Assembly (NCBI GenBank): GCA_037137575.1
Contig: JBAXKB010000057.1
Span: 1-5,751 of the forward strand
Source of the DNA: UBA5976 sp037137575
GTDB lineage: Bacteria > Actinomycetota > Actinomycetes > S36-B12 > UBA5976
Direction: 5' to 3'
DNA length: 5,751 bases
Made by a program: the position numbers and the translations under genes. Position 1 is the stretch's first letter. Every line of letters starts with the position of its first letter. Positions 3,882-5,751 of the stretch are shown one piece after another. The notes under the pieces are model-generated. The model saw only the letters and a program-made list of their open reading frames with translations, did not search any database and was not told the DNA's origin.

Positions 3882-5751
3882 ATGCATAAGAATCCAAGAA
3901 TGATTGAAGCACGACTCGATCGATTTGTCGCAGAGTCACTTCTGCCATCTCTTTATCTACGCAGTTGCCCCCTTAGCGTGACCTCATGGGAAGTTCCTGA
4001 CGAGCCAATTCCCTTTGAACAGGCCGTCACAAATACCTTCATTCCGTTCACTGTGGGGCAAACATGGGGATTACCTTGGGGCACAACGTGGTTCCATATC
4101 ACTGGTGAAGTGCCTGCCCATTGGGATAACAACGGAAACCTTGTTGAACTTTTAATTGACTTAGGCTTCGACGGCGCTGGTTCTAGTGTTCCAGTTCAAT
4201 ACCCACAGTGGGAACGCGATTTAGGAAACCACCAACCTGGATTTCAGGCAGAAGGTCTTGTCTACGATCCAACTGGAAAAATAATTAAAGCCATCGAACC
4301 ATTTAATCGCTGGATTGCGATTAACGGACAACCTGGCACAAAAATTGACCTCTATATAGAGGCCGCATCCAACGCAAACGTGGCTGGTGCCTGGAGTTTC
4401 AAACCCACACCACTTGGCGATAAAGCGACCGCACCTCAGGTTCACCTTTACCAAATCAAGCAAATGGATATTGCTGAACTCGATTTAGCTGTTTGGAATT
4501 TGAATCAAGACATAATCACGCTGCGCGGCCTTATGAAGCAACTCACCGATGAGGCTCCACGTAAACATGAAATTTTGTCTGCGCTAGAGGCAGTCATTGA
4601 TTTGTGTGATCCAGATGACGTTAATTCTGGCGCCAACGACGCTCGAAACATTCTCGCTCCACTTCTTGCAAAGCCAGCAAACGCAAGTGCACACGAAATA
4701 GTTGCTGTCGGGCATGCGCACATCGATAGTGCCTGGCTTTGGCCGGTGCGTGAAACTATTCGAAAGTGTGCACGTACCTTTTCAAACGTGCTTGACCTAA
4801 TGGACCGAGATCCAAACTTTACTTTTGCTTGTTCATCAGCCCAGCAATTTGCTTGGATGAAAGAGTTTTATCCCCAGATCTTTGCGGGTATAAAGAAACG
4901 AGCTGGCGAAGGTCGCTTTATTCCGGTGGGCGGCATGTGGGTCGAGTCCGACAGCAACATGCCGGGTTCAGAGGCGCTGGCTCGACAATTCATTTACGGC
5001 CAAGGATTCTTTAATGAAGAATTCGGAATTGTCTGTAACGAAGTTTGGTTGCCAGATACCTTTGGCTACACCGGCGCACTTCCCCAGATTGGCGTCGAGG
5101 CCGGAGCGGAACATTTCTTCACGCAGAAAATGTCTTGGAACGATACCGATCGCATGCCACACCACACCTTTAATTGGGAAGGCATCGATGGCACGCAGAT
5201 TTTCACACATTTCACCCCTGTTGATTCATACAACTCGGACCTGGGTCAGTCAGATTTAGCGAAAACTGAACGCCAGTACGCTGAAAAGGGAGCCTCTAAC
5301 ATCTCCTTGATTCCATTTGGTTGGGGCGATGGTGGCGGAGGACCTACTCGAGAAATGTTGGCCGCTGCCGAACGGGCAAGTGACCTAGAAGGCTCACCAA
5401 AAGTGACACTTGGCACCCCTGCCGAATTCTTTGAACAAGCCAAGCGTGAATACGCCAATCCTCCGGTGTGGTTTGGTGAAATGTACCTTCAATATCACCG
5501 CGGAGTTTTAACCTCTCAGTTGAAAACAAAGCAAGGCAACCGCCGAAATGAACACCTATTGCGTGAAGCTGAACTTTGGGCAACAACTGCAACTGTACGT
5601 ACGGGCAAGGCTTATCCGAAAGCAGAATTAACGCAAGCTTGGCACAGCGTTCTGCTTATGCAGTTCCACGACATTTTGCCCGGATCTTCCATCGCTTGGG
5701 TTCACCAAGAAGCCGAGCGCAAACATGAAGAAGTTCGATTGATACTGGAAG
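3882..5751 (+). CDS. alpha-mannosidase, glycoside hydrolase family 38 (3' end beyond window)
   Basis: The frame is open from ATG 3882 to the window end, giving 623 residues of a protein family usually near 1000. GH38 enzymes remove alpha-linked mannose with retention, using a metal ion and an Asp nucleophile. Residues 1-270 match the N-terminal domain of the cytosolic Ams1/MAN2C1-like branch. The catalytic domain follows: VGHAHIDSAWLWPVRET at 276-292 with predicted zinc ligands H280 and D282; EVWLPDTFGY (387-396) with predicted nucleophile D392; and PFGWGDGGGGP (478-488). The middle helical domain includes WFGEMYLQYHRG (530-541), and LMQFHDILPGSS includes the predicted metal ligand H596. By homology to Golgi mannosidase II the four metal/catalytic residues are thus all present. 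No signal peptide is seen, so it should be cytoplasmic and act on imported oligosaccharides or mannosides. It lies 106 bases after the reductase gene, same strand, so co-transcription is possible but unproven. The missing C-terminal beta domains cannot be assessed. Confidence 0.96.
   Translation, partial: MHKNPRMIEARLDRFVAESLLPSLYLRSCPLSVTSWEVPDEPIPFEQAVTNTFIPFTVGQTWGLPWGTTWFHITGEVPAHWDNNGNLVELLIDLGFDGAGSSVPVQYPQWERDLGNHQPGFQAEGLVYDPTGKIIKAIEPFNRWIAINGQPGTKIDLYIEAASNANVAGAWSFKPTPLGDKATAPQVHLYQIKQMDIAELDLAVWNLNQDIITLRGLMKQLTDEAPRKHEILSALEAVIDLCDPDDVNSGANDARNILAPLLAKPANASAHEIVAVGHAHIDSAWLWPVRETIRKCARTFSNVLDLMDRDPNFTFACSSAQQFAWMKEFYPQIFAGIKKRAGEGRFIPVGGMWVESDSNMPGSEALARQFIYGQGFFNEEFGIVCNEVWLPDTFGYTGALPQIGVEAGAEHFFTQKMSWNDTDRMPHHTFNWEGIDGTQIFTHFTPVDSYNSDLGQSDLAKTERQYAEKGASNISLIPFGWGDGGGGPTREMLAAAERASDLEGSPKVTLGTPAEFFEQAKREYANPPVWFGEMYLQYHRGVLTSQLKTKQGNRRNEHLLREAELWATTATVRTGKAYPKAELTQAWHSVLLMQFHDILPGSSIAWVHQEAERKHEEVRLILE

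Noticed and set aside
4221..5592. Several minus- and plus-strand frames of 60-82 residues within the mannosidase region.
   Set aside because: All lie in other frames of a continuous GH38 coding sequence with every family motif. None has a recognisable domain or start signal.

Overview
The window is a densely coded bacterial segment with six genes, two of them cut by the window edges, and only two real intergenic gaps (about 52 and 106 bases). Base composition by eye is in the high 40s percent GC. Four features best fit an actinobacterium of moderate GC, for example a planktonic freshwater or marine lineage: the ROK repressor with an N-terminal 'NLSALLREV...SRAALGEKLGLSKTTIAELV' type helix-turn-helix, a class I P450 chain with a three-cysteine ferredoxin, an Ams1-like GH38 mannosidase, and a probably leaderless mRNA. 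This placement is an inference; no marker gene is present.

Layout. On the minus strand, reading from about 2276 down to 1, lie an alpha/beta-hydrolase of the 'putative esterase' type, a ROK-family transcriptional regulator, and the first 82 codons of a cytochrome P450. Both junctions overlap (4 bases, then 11 bases), so the three look like one translationally coupled operon. Divergently, on the plus strand from 2329, lie a 62-residue [3Fe-4S]-type ferredoxin and, 10 bases after it, a FAD/NAD(P)-dependent ferredoxin reductase. After a further 106 bases comes a GH38 alpha-mannosidase whose frame stays open to the window end (623 codons visible, perhaps 60% of the protein). The 52-base divergent gap at 2277-2328 probably holds both promoters.

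How the genes may work together. Reductase, ferredoxin and P450 form a complete class I monooxygenase electron chain (NAD(P)H to FAD to iron-sulfur to heme), split across two divergent transcription units. It is interleaved with carbohydrate-type genes: a ROK regulator, which usually senses a sugar or sugar derivative, an esterase and an alpha-mannosidase. No protein here shows a signal peptide from its best start, so all should act in the cytoplasm. One hypothesis is a small catabolic locus in which a substituted (esterified, O-methylated or aglycone-bearing) mannoside is trimmed by esterase, P450 and mannosidase under ROK control. P450/ferredoxin/reductase O-demethylation of a methylated algal sugar is known in marine bacteria, so the chemistry has precedent, but the substrate here is not shown by the sequence. 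The mannosidase may instead belong to a separate downstream unit.

No tRNA, rRNA, CRISPR, insertion sequence, long repeat or convincing intrinsic terminator was seen.
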